NCBI GenBank assembly: GCA_003117195.1 | Contig: BDSI01000099.1 | Span: 208,479 to 272,478 of the forward strand | Direction of reading: 5' to 3' | Length of the DNA stretch: 64,000 nt | Source: Eudorina sp. 2006-703-Eu-15 | Taxonomy: Eukaryota; Chlorophyta; Chlorophyceae; Chlamydomonadales; Volvocaceae | Program-made: the position numbers and the translations under genes | Notes under the pieces: model-generated | What the model was told of the DNA's origin: nothing | The model's database searches: none | What the model saw: the letters and a program-made list of their open reading frames with translations, nothing else | Shown: positions 1 through 32,700 of the stretch, in pieces | Layout of the letters: each line of letters begins with the position of its first letter | Position numbering within the stretch: the stretch's first letter is position 1

Positions 1-22869
<22,869 letters not shown>

Positions 22870-23841
22870 TGAGACAGGGCCGGGCGCACAGGTTCGATGT
22901 GCAGAAGACTAACTTCAGCCGTCGCCGTGTTGTAGCAGCTGGGCAGATATCAACATGTATGATGACGGACACATTTCTTAGTGTCTAATGTTTCCTTACG
23001 TGACCACAATGAAATTGGACATTAGGCTATATCGCAAGGGTTGAGTATGGGTTCATGTTTCCTCAAATAACGTCGGTTCGAGCGACTAACAGCAATGTTT
23101 GTCCTGCCTGCGAGGAGTGTACGCTCACTCCAAGGCATTTGTGTTAATTTCCTGAATTGCATGATTGCAGTGTCTAGGAAGCGATCATTACTACAAGGGG
23201 GACCGAGTCCCACGTGCGGATCCTGTTTAGGTATAAAGTGTACGGTAATCCTTTATCCGATCGCCAGGTCAGCATGTACGTCAAAAAGAAACTCGTTGCT
23301 GCAAACAATGTAATGTGCTGAATTCTGACACACTGGCAAAGTACATTGCGTTTTAATTCGCCCTGCAGCTCCGACTTGAAAAGGGAGTGTCAGGGTTCAT
23401 GGTGACGATTGATGACGGATCATTTCTTGCCGTAATCCAGTTTCTTGACTCAGGCCCAGCGGATGGAAACTGTAAGAGTTATGACCGGGACCGGAGGCGG
23501 ACCGGAGGTTGATGTGAAAAAAGGTTGGATTGGATTGAATTGGATTGGATTGGAGCGCTTGCTTTTTGATAGGAAGTGGCTACTTTCGTTTCGTTGCCCC
23601 TGCTTTCTACCTTCTTTCTGCCGTACAATAATCTTCCTACTCGCCGAGCAGCATGTCCCTGTGTATATGTCAGTGGTGAAGGTAGGCAAAAAGTACGAGT
23701 ATCACTTTGTCGTGTTGGCTTTTTGCTTTTTCGTGGGCCTTTTGGACGAGCAAATGCCGCAACAGCAATGTGAACTTGTCATTAGTTGTGGATTAAGATA
23801 TTGAGACTAACTGCCGATATGCAATAGGTGAACAACGGTGA
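22870..23841. other. Intergenic region between the ankyrin gene start and the Rep gene
   Basis: No convincing gene was seen. The region is less GC-rich than the flanking exons. It holds a pair of direct repeats (GATGACGGACACATTTCTT at 22961-22979 and GATGACGGATCATTTCTT at 23411-23428), a TTGGA-type tandem run (about 23524-23556), and a short inverted pair CTAATGT/ACATTAG (22985-23025). It may hold divergent promoters, or the left end of a mobile element and its replication origin. Confidence 0.45.
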
Positions 23842-23985
23842 CGTTGGCAGAACGTAAAATACGCGCATTTGTTGTCATTGTTTGCGCCCGACGTAATTGG
23901 AACATCTAAACTAGTTACAATCGCGGAACAACGGACCGGCCCTAGCGGCCATGTTCACGGCTTCCAAGGCCTCCTTGCCGAGGCA

Positions 23986-25959
23986 ATGTTGCCCGTTCCG
24001 GCAGGTGATCCTGCGGCAGCCGGTCCCTCAAACGCACAAGGCCGTGTGGGCATGCCCACGATTGGCAACGTGCAATCCAATAGTAATGTATCCAACAGCG
24101 GAAACTTGTCGGCTCTGGGAGCCGTCCAGCACTTACTTGCAGTTCAGCACCTTCAACAGCGGCATGCGGCCCAGCAGCAGCTGGTTCAGCAAGCTGCATT
24201 ACAGCAGCACCTTCGCGCTCAACAGTTACAGCAACTACAGCAAGCCCAGCATCAACACCAACTTCGAAACGCTTTCCGGTTACAACAAGCGTTGCAGCAA
24301 CAAAGTGAGCAACAACAGCGTGTGGTCATCGCTCCGGGCCATCACGGTGATGCCGTCGCCGGCAACGGCGCAGCTGCCGCCGCGGTTACCCCCGCCGTTA
24401 TTATAGGCGGGGCGTACGGTGGTGGAGGTGACGGCGGGGCAAGTGCTGAACCTCCAGCTACAGTTGGCCGCGGTGGCGGTTCAACTGGCGATGGCGGCAG
24501 GGGAGCAACCATCACGCGCGGTCGGGGCCGGGGTCGCGGACGCGCCACCAGTGGCAGCGGTCGCCGCGGACGGAGCGGGTCGCGAGGTCGTGGCGGTCGG
24601 GGCCGCAGTGGTGGTCGACGACGTCGCAATTCAGGGTCAGATGCCGATGATGAGGATGGCGGCAGCGACTCTGATGATGCTGTGGGCGTTGGGGAGGAGG
24701 GGACAGCCGGCGAGGTGGCGTCAGATGCAGAACCCGCAGAGGAGGCAGGGCGGTATGGAGTTGCATCAACAGCGAAACCTGGCCGTGATAAGGCGGATGT
24801 GTATCCCCTAACGGAGTGGAGCATAACATTGTCGCAGCGGTGTAACGATGTTCCTAAGTCATGGGTCACCATAGTGGGGACATGGATTCACAACGTCTGC
24901 GATGCTGGCTTCGTGGCCTACGAACGTGGCACACGGAACGAACGTGGGCATCTGCAGGGCTGCATTCGGCTGTACTGGCCGACCGACAAGGCGTTCAAAA
25001 CCCGGCTGACAGCTATACTGAAGGATCTGTTGGGCGTGCGTGTTCACGACGGCAGTGCATTCGTGGTGAAGCCGTTCGCCCGTGAGCAGTCGTGGCTGGC
25101 GGTGCTGGGGTACTGTCAGAAGGACATGGGGTTGTCGCACTACCACTTCGCACGCAAGGAGTGTGACAACGTCATGCTGGCGGAAGCACGCGCGCAGTAC
25201 CGAGTGGTGGGGCGGAACTATCGTGGGGACCGCCGCCTCTTAACCCGCAAGGAGTTTGGAGCGGAGGTGTTGGGGTTCTACCAGCAGCATGTGGCGCCAC
25301 TCCAGATTCCCTTTGAGCAGGTGGTCTGGCACATGATTCGCAGCGGGCGGTATGTTCCCGATCATTCCTGGCTGTCCCCGGCTGTGGGCCGTGGCGTGGA
25401 TCTCCGTCGTGCTCGGGCGTTTATGCAGTGTGTGCAGTCGCCGGCAACTGTATCGGTGCTGGATGTTGCTACCGTTTTTTTCGAGCCCATTCACGGCACA
25501 ATGCTGCACACGTTGCGGCAGGAGTGGGGCTACGAGTTCGGAGGGGAGGAAGGCTTTGATTGGCACTCATCAAAGCACCGAGCTGAGCGCAACTATCGCG
25601 ACCTGGTGGAGCGGCGGCGTCAACGCGGCGATTTACGCCCGGAGGAGATCACGAAGATGCCGTGGGATATGCCTGACGGTGTCATCATGCGGATGGGGGA
25701 CCGCGTCATGGATTGGGACGCGGTTCAAACAGCGGTGCGTGCCACGCGAGGAGGTGACGCGGAGATTCCAGTCGGCGTTGAGGTTGAGGTTGGTGAGAAT
25801 GCAGTTGTGTTTGCGAATGCGCACGATGAGGATGTCGGGCGATATGATGCAGCCGAAGAGTGGGTCACGTTTCGCGATGCGGAGGGTGACGCGGCTGACG
25901 AGCCGTATGTTGACGCCGATGAGGACCCCGGTTTCCCCCGGTGCATGGACACATCCTAA
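23986..25959 (+). CDS. Rep-type HUH endonuclease (candidate Replitron-like / CRESS-Rep-related transposase)
   Basis: 657 codons from the first in-frame ATG. The frame stays open back to 23842 with no ATG, so an upstream exon (possible acceptor GTTGGCAG) is possible. N-terminus: Gln/His-rich coiled stretch, then an RGG/RGRGR basic region, then an acidic Asp/Ser tract. The nuclease core follows: motif I TEWSITL (276-282), motif II GHLQG (321-325; metal-binding His and Gln) and motif III YCQK with nicking Tyr376. In this family the single tyrosine nicks one strand and stays covalently on the 5' end. About 280 further residues are unrecognised, with an acidic tail. No Walker A/B motif was seen, so this is neither a full CRESS virus Rep nor a Helitron RepHel (one Tyr, no helicase). 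The frame is intact. The neighbouring RPA-like gene converges on it, with stops 14 bases apart. Confidence 0.75.
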   Translation: MLPVPAGDPAAAGPSNAQGRVGMPTIGNVQSNSNVSNSGNLSALGAVQHLLAVQHLQQRHAAQQQLVQQAALQQHLRAQQLQQLQQAQHQHQLRNAFRLQQALQQQSEQQQRVVIAPGHHGDAVAGNGAAAAAVTPAVIIGGAYGGGGDGGASAEPPATVGRGGGSTGDGGRGATITRGRGRGRGRATSGSGRRGRSGSRGRGGRGRSGGRRRRNSGSDADDEDGGSDSDDAVGVGEEGTAGEVASDAEPAEEAGRYGVASTAKPGRDKADVYPLTEWSITLSQRCNDVPKSWVTIVGTWIHNVCDAGFVAYERGTRNERGHLQGCIRLYWPTDKAFKTRLTAILKDLLGVRVHDGSAFVVKPFAREQSWLAVLGYCQKDMGLSHYHFARKECDNVMLAEARAQYRVVGRNYRGDRRLLTRKEFGAEVLGFYQQHVAPLQIPFEQVVWHMIRSGRYVPDHSWLSPAVGRGVDLRRARAFMQCVQSPATVSVLDVATVFFEPIHGTMLHTLRQEWGYEFGGEEGFDWHSSKHRAERNYRDLVERRRQRGDLRPEEITKMPWDMPDGVIMRMGDRVMDWDAVQTAVRATRGGDAEIPVGVEVEVGENAVVFANAHDEDVGRYDAAEEWVTFRDAEGDAADEPYVDADEDPGFPRCMDTS

Positions 25960-25973
25960 CCGTCAACTTGCCT

Positions 25974-27703
25974 TTAATCGTCGGCGACGTCGGCTGCGCG
26001 GGCGCGCTTGGGGGCGCGCGGCCTGGGTGGCGGTGTGAAAGGCTGCGATGGCGCTTGCTGGCTGGCGGCACCCATCAGCTGCAGCAACATGATGTTGAGG
26101 TATCCGTCCTTCTTCCAGACGCCCAAGATGGCCTTGGTGTTGCGCGTCTTGTCGATGACCGACATTTTCGTTGTCTCACGCTGCTTGGCCGATAATGCGC
26201 GCTGCGCCGTGAGGAACGCAGAGCACGAACTGTAGCCAGTGAGGGCGTTGCCCGCGTGCTCGAAGATGCGCAGCTCCTGCCGGCCAACCGGCACGTCGAT
26301 GTAGATCTTCATAAGGTAGACCGCCTTGGCGTTGGCAACCGTCATGCGACATTGCTTGCAGTAGATGCCGTCATCCTTCTCCACGCAGGGGTGCTCCGTG
26401 CTGCTGACCCAATTGCCGCAGCGCCAGTCCGCGATGGTGTCCGTGCGGGCTGTGATGGCGGCACCGCGGAGTATAGCTGCAATGACGTAGTTGCCGTCAG
26501 GCTTCGAAGCGAGGGAGTCGAAGGGAGTCGCGGCCTCGATGTCCTTGTAGTGCGATGGACGGACCTGTGGGTCGGTTACGGGCATTCCAAAAGTTAGTAG
26601 GTGTGATTTTCATAACAAAGACAAGTGTACACAATGTAATACCGGCAACGACGACAAAGTGTGACTAGTTTGCACCCATCTTACCCCTAAAAGCGGCTTC
26701 GTAGCGGTCGCGTGCTTGTACAGATTTGCGGCGGCGAGCTGCTCCTCGGACACCAGGCTGTCAAGCGCAGAGTCGAACCAGTCGGAGCCCGTAACAGCGC
26801 GGACACGCCGGAAGAACTTGTCCTGGTAATATGCTGCGTCGCACCGAAAGCCGATTAACACGACAAGGTTGCCGGCCCTCGGGAGAGGTTTGCCGACGTC
26901 GGTGCAGGCGGAGACGGTCGACGGCGAAAGGAAAACTTCAACAGTCTCGAAAGCTGTAACCAGTCGACCGGCCCACGACGCCTTCTCCTTGCCAACCAGT
27001 CCGCCACTCTCCAGGTACCCAATGACGTTGTAGCAGTGGTTAGGCGCGATGTCAGGCAAGGGCGTGATCGGTACTGTCATATCCAAGACAGCAGCCGTCG
27101 GAGCACTCGCAACCACCTCGCTGTGCTTCAGGACCTTCACCACGTCGTCATCGTATAACGGCGACAAGGTGATCTTGCGATGGCAGGTAACGTTGTAGTT
27201 CAGATCTGGTTGCTCCAGCGACAAACTGTTGATCTGCAGATACCTCCCGCGGATTGCGTCGGCAACGAACGGCGCCTCTTCGCCGTTCTGCACATGTACC
27301 TGAAAGACAGTCGCAACAACGCGAACATACAACCATTGCTGTGACTGTATTATGCGGCGCGGTTTCATGAGCGGTGCTTTCCATCATTCTACACGACCGT
27401 TACAAACGCCGCGCACAGCAGCGATCAATCAGTCCTTCACATACCAAAAAGTATTCTATGACGCCACAGTGCTAGCATTCATCAACAGCATGCGCACTTG
27501 CGGTCGCCTGCCCCATGTCCCAACGAACTCACATTGAATAGGTACTCATCGGACGTCTTCGTCTGGAATGTCATCCAGCCTTTCTCGTCGGCATCGCTGG
27601 CAGTGAGGATGCGAACTACCAGCACCCCAGGTTGCTCCCCTGTCAGCTCGGCGACATCAGCTCCAAACAGCAATCGAAGCGAACCTGCCTGTTCGGCGGC
27701 CAT
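25974..27703 (-). CDS. RPA1-like single-stranded DNA-binding protein, three exons
   Basis: Exons 27703-27533, 27299-26685 and 26564-25974 join in phase 0 to give 458 residues. The start is ATG at 27703 (MAAEQAGS). Intron 1 has donor GTGAGT; intron 2 has donor GTAAGA, a TACTAAC branch-type sequence and acceptor CCCACAG. Exon 3 carries a zinc ribbon, Cys311, Cys322, Cys331 and Cys334, in the context DGIYCKQC, followed by beta strands and FEHAGNALTG. This layout matches the zinc-binding DBD-C fold of the RPA large subunit. The earlier 260 residues look like one or two OB folds (for example CYNVIGYLESGG). It is shorter than typical RPA1 (about 600 aa) and shows no N-terminal protein-interaction OB domain. 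The C-terminus is Pro/Arg/Lys-rich (PRAPKRARA), a possible nuclear signal. Tail-to-tail pairing with a Rep nuclease suggests an element-borne RPA rather than the host gene. Confidence 0.72.
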
Positions 27704-28655
27704 GCTTCAAAAGATTTCAAATTCTGTATACCGACGAATCATTGCCATCTCAATCATTCACCACACACCAATGCTCCCATCTCTATTCGTCCAGTGTCGT
27801 GCGTCTCGTCCACTTTATCGTAACTTTCTTGTACAACTTCTTATTTGCGTGTGTGTATTTTTGGAAATGCTGGTAGTACAGCCATTAGAGTCGTTGAAGC
27901 AAGGCTCTATAGGAGTGTTGTAAAGAAACGAGTACGAGGCAGACGGATACTGCATGCGTGCGTGGTTCAAGCAATTATCCGTTCCGCGCTTCCGTCACTT
28001 GTTTCCCGTCCTGTTGCCCATGCACCCGGGCCCTATCGATTAGTCGAGTACCCATACATGTCGAGTCCTACATGCATGCAACCACTGCACAGTGAGGCCG
28101 CAGGTAATAACCTTGTCGTGTTCGTTATCGGCCCCACCCACGTGTTCGTTATCTGTGCCAACCGACCGACCTCATTTGTCCGCGTATCTCACATATTCGC
28201 GGCGGCGCACGCAAGCAAGCGAGGGTTCGTTTGACCAGCAAGCATTACCAAATGGACGCACTGCCCGCCGTGTCCAATGGGAATGTATGCCGGCATTTGC
28301 GCCCGTGTGGCGCGCTTGCACACGTACATACGGTGGGAGATGGATGCACACAGCAGCAGCAGCAGCGGCGGCATGTGAAACACGCGAGCGCCAGCAGGCT
28401 GCTGCCTGCTGCTGCCCGTGGCTGGACTACTGGCTGCTGGTGACTGGGCTCCGCACGGGCCCCACCCTATGCAATGAGATGCTCACACTCACGCTTTTTC
28501 GATCCCTGGCTATGGCTGGTCATCAGGAACGGGGTGGTTCCCTGGTACAATGCGTGGGTGCCGAGTTGGCGTGCTTCGGTGCACATGAGGAGCCTGTCCG
28601 GTGCGTGCGCCACGACGGTTTCGTTTCTGCAGTGTGCGGTGAGGAAGCTGCGGCT
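27704..28655. other. Region upstream of the RPA-like gene, no gene seen
   Basis: The first 250 bases are AT-richer and may be the promoter of the minus-strand RPA-like gene. TGTTCGTTATC occurs twice within about 30 bases (28118-28155). A CAG/GCA run lies near 28350-28420. No exon with a coherent protein was found. The right boundary of a Rep/RPA element may lie here but could not be fixed. Confidence 0.4.
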
Positions 28656-28682
28656 GTCACCGATGGCCCGCGGGGTCCACTG
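28656..28682 (+). repeat. Dispersed CACCGATG..GGGGTCCAC element, copy
   Basis: CACCGATGGCCCGCGGGGTCC followed by ACTGTG matches the reverse complement of 17803-17845 and 43521-43568. It lies directly left of the MITE at 28691. Confidence 0.5.
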
Positions 28683-28690
28683 TGAGAATA

Positions 28691-29244
28691 TAATGTAACC
28701 ATTACAAGGTGGACCCGTGAGAATATGCATGAATGAAGGCTTTGTCGGGGAAGGTTCATCATCGCTGCGGGATCTCGACCAAGGACCAGTCGCCGTGTAC
28801 GGGATTAATCCGTGCCTCCACCATCAGCAGGGGACCGTGCGGGCGGCGCCTAGACGGGGTCTACAACCCCTGCGGCGCGGATCGTGCACGATCAATGGGT
28901 TTGCCACACGCAGGCCATCAGAATGCACTAGCGGGAGAGGCCTCATGCATGGAAGCAGCTTCCCGTGCGTTCGGATGGCATTCTGTCCAGAGATCCGCGG
29001 TTCGGATCCCGGTTCCCTCACCGCCGTGTGATTAGGCGGGTCTGGCGCGGTTTCCAGGAGAGGCAATCCTGGCGCGCTGGTAACCTGGGGTGTTGGCCGG
29101 TATGGCTGCATGTCCCCCCCGCGGGTGATGGAGGATGGGTGCGCAGTCCTTGGTAGGGGTTGATGAGACGACGCACCTACGAGCTATCTGGGCCTGTCGG
29201 AACACCCGGTCGGGATACGGGTCCACCTTGTAACGGTTACATTA
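28691..29244. mobile_element. MITE with 28-base terminal inverted repeats
   Basis: The left end (28691-28718) begins TAATGTAACCATTACAAGG and runs to GGACCCGT. The right end (29217-29244) is its inverted complement with one mismatch, closing in GGTTACATTA. The outermost TA on each side may be a TA target duplication. The 554-base interior encodes nothing recognisable. It includes a polymerase III B-box-like GGTTCGGATCC at 28999-29009 and a conserved ~250-base right half that recurs at 56880-57159. Non-autonomous DNA transposon; superfamily not assigned. Confidence 0.7.
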
Positions 29245-29784
29245 CACATTCGGAAGGTAGGAACACATAATATGCTGTGCCTGGTTTTGCATTTCCGAGG
29301 ATTGAGCAGCAGAACGAGTGCGGGGTTGCTTCCATTCAGCGCCCGACCTGGCCCGACCTTGTCCATCTAGTCCATCGAGGCGATCAAGACACCCATGCAT
29401 GCTATGAACAGTTTGGATAGCTACTCCTAGCTCATAAAGGAAAAGAAATTGACTTCCCTTATTTATGTAGGCGCAAACGACCTGAGTAGTCCCGCATGGG
29501 CGTGGACGTTTGCCCCGTTCTCCTCGGCTGAAGATGTTACGCACGCACGCTTGGCCGAATTATGAAATTTCAGTGCCCTGACAAACGTTGCGGTCTTGCG
29601 CAAGCGTGGCAGAAGTGGCATTACTATATAGCAGACAGCAAACAAATTAACATGGGGTTCCGTTCGGTAACAGGGTGAGCCGTTCCAATCGTTCGCCAGC
29701 ATCGTAGAACGTACGTGTCGTAAAGCTCATGTCGTTGAACCAACGGCCGGGCAAAACTAATGTTCTGCATGAATCTCTACTGCT
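29245..29784. other. Upstream region of P450 gene A
   Basis: About 540 bases without a gene, lying between the MITE and the first P450 start codon. It probably contains the promoter and 5' UTR. No specific control site was recognised. Confidence 0.4.
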
Positions 29785-32700
29785 ATGAATCTCTCATACG
29801 TATTAGAGCCATTCGGTCGCATGGCACCTCCTATTACGCTGCGCAGTCCAGATGGCAGCGCGGGTTGTCCTTGGTCCTGGCTTGCGACCGCTGCGGCTGC
29901 GTCGCTTATTGCTTTTTTCGTGTTGAACTTTCGGCCAGGACGCAAACGTCTGCCCGGTCCGTGGTGGACCATTCCGTTCTTTGGCGAAACAATTGAACTT
30001 GCGAGCTCGGATCCGTTGAAGTTTTTGTGGAAAAGGCAAGTGACAAGTGTGCTTTTCATCCTTTGTACCGCCCGTCTATCTCACCCTTGCGGCGTTTTTT
30101 GCGCAGGTTCAAACGTTACGGCAGGTGATTGAGCTGGTTCGAAAGCGCTCTCTGCATGTGGGCGAGGTTCCTCCGTAAAGTCACTACTGCAGTATTAGTA
30201 GCAATGGGCGAGCCCTATATTACTGCTGCGATCAGGGTCACAAACCCTACAACCTGCACCGTCTTCCACGGAGGCGACCTTCGGGATCCCGGAAATCAAG
30301 ATGCGCTCCATTGTGCTCATCCTGTACATTGGCATACATATCCCGAGGGGCCCATTAGCCGCTCAAACCGGCCAACTGCAGAGTCGGGAGCGCATCGGGT
30401 CGCCGAAAAGCGAGTCCCAGATGCCAGATGCCTGGCCATTTCATGGCCCGGAGCGGCCGTCATGGCTGCAACAAGCTCTCCGTATCTTCGATCTCGGGGT
30501 TGCTACCGGTGTCGCTGCTGGGTGGGCTTCGAGGTGGCTATCCCCTGATTCCCGCGCCCTAACCCCCTGCTTCCTTACTCCCCTGCCACCCTCAGGGTGT
30601 TCCGGGTGTCGCTGCTGGGCTTCGAGGTCTACGCGGTGGCGGATCCGGAGGCGCTGCGCCCCGTGCTGAGCGACGAGGCCGCTCTCTACACCATGCCTGC
30701 TCAGAGCTTCAACTGGCTGATGGGCCGCTTCAGCTTCATGGACAAGAAGGACATCCATGGCCCCTGGGTGCGTGCGTGCGTGGGGAGATACACTGTGGAT
30801 GCGTGGGCACCGAGAACCCATTCTTGAGGGTCCGCTCTGCCACTCAATGACTCTCATCTGCCCAACACGGACCCAGTAGCCGGAATTTAGTCTCCATGGT
30901 GGCGACCAACAATCCTTGACTGAATGGCTAGGACAAGCTGCGTGGGGCAAGGTCGTGGGGCAAGGGCCGCGCGGTGTATGTTGCGCTGGGGCTCACCGGG
31001 TAGGGAAAGCTTCAAAAACTGGTACGGCGCGGCAACGTGGCAGCAGGCAAACATCCCGTGAGGGAGACCTCTTCCATGTTCCATCCCTTCACTCCGATGT
31101 CTTAGTCTTGGGGAAGAGGTAAACTTTGTGTTTGCACTTGCTGTATGTGGGAATGATTTCATTCGGTCGGCCTGGCCAGTTCTCGTAATGAGCAAGGCGA
31201 TGTTCTTCCTGCCGGAGGGGTCCCGTACCCTGCCCAGGTCCCAGAAAGGTTGTCACGCTGCCCGTAATCCGCCGGGCCAAGGCATTCCTTGGATAATAAC
31301 GCCAGAATGTGCTCGTATGAGTAAATAATAGAGCAGTGTGTAAAAGACAACTCAGCCGCGAGATGGGGAGTGGAGCAGTGGGACGGCGCCACAGAATCAC
31401 CGTAACGTCATTGGCGCACGGCAACGTCGCGGCGTGCTTGCGTCATGGCTCCTAATGCGCTGGTTCCTTGCATCCATCCGGCATCCAAAACCCCGGACCT
31501 TGAACCATCGTTTGCCACACCGCGCCGCGCATGCCTGCCCTGAAGACACCATCTGCTTGCTGCTGCTTGACGTCTTCGGTGTCCGCTGCGGTTGCAGCGC
31601 AAGCTCCAACTGTCGGTGGTGAGCGGAGCTGGATTGAAGAAGATGCTGCCACGTGTACGACGCGTCGTTGAGGGCTTTGTACGGCAGTGGGAGAGCAAGG
31701 GCCGCTTGGAGATCTTCGAGGCGGTGAGTGAGGCAGAGAGCTTGGGAATGGTCGCACCTCGCACGGGTAGGTAAAACAGATAGAGCGGGGGACGGAACAC
31801 ACGTGGGTTTCCAGAGAGCTAGGGAGGGCCCACACGGCCTCCCCGCCAGGGCTTTTATGCCTCTGAGCTTTGCGGTCACACCACTTTGGAATGCCATTTT
31901 CGCAAACGCATCAAAGCACGCGGGCTTCTCTGCTTTAGCCTTGACGAGGCCCTGGGCCCCTTCGTACGACCAACCGATACATCCAACCTGCCGCCGTCTT
32001 ATGTACATCGTTCCTGAGTGCTCCAAAAGGTGAACCGGTGACTTACGCTCGACCTCGACCCGGCGTACTTTGGGCACGCTCGTCGCGCAGCTCGGCGCCC
32101 TGCCCTCCCTCCACCACCATCGCCCATTGATTGCTGTGTATGTGTCGTGCATCTCCGCCTTTCCGGTTCGCAACGCTTCCCGGCTCCGGTTGCCCCCTCT
32201 CTCTCAGAGGAGGCCCGGCGGCCGCCGATGACAGTTGCTGACCGTACTTCTGTTGATTGACTTGATCGCTGCTGTCAGACCTTTCTGCCGTTGGTCCTTG
32301 ATAATCCTTCACGCACTGCGGGTTCTGCCAACTCCTGCGCGCACATGCGGAATCAATGTCGCGACGGGCGCTCTGGTCGCAGGCGCGTGTGCTGGGCCTG
32401 GATTTGGCGGTGCTGGCAATCACGGGAGTGGACCTGGAGGGCGTCGGAGTGGACATCGACTGGTTCAGGGGCCAGGTGGGCTGAGGTGGGGGCTGGGGCG
32501 GCTGTCCAGCGCTGCTCGGTGCGCCTCGTGTGGCATACATTAACGTCCAGCAGCGGCGCCCTAGAGCAGCCGGATAAATGGGGGGTTCGCATGGGTGGGT
32601 TGAAGGCTGCCCGTCGCCCACCAGGTAACAAGCTGTACGTCTATAATTACGGTAACCCGTACGAACGGTCTCTCGCTCGAGAGCGCGATGTAGACCGGTT

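Noticed and set aside
23986..25959. Helitron RepHel transposase
   Set aside because: Only one catalytic tyrosine (YCQK) and no helicase motifs were found; the length also leaves no room for a helicase domain.
23986..25959. Complete endogenous CRESS virus (Rep plus capsid)
   Set aside because: No Walker A/B superfamily 3 helicase follows the nuclease, there is no capsid-like frame, and the partner gene is RPA-like with introns.
28092..28685. 197-codon plus-strand frame near the CAG run
   Set aside because: Composition is simple-repeat driven with no coherent domain, no splice-compatible neighbours and a MITE-side repeat at its end.
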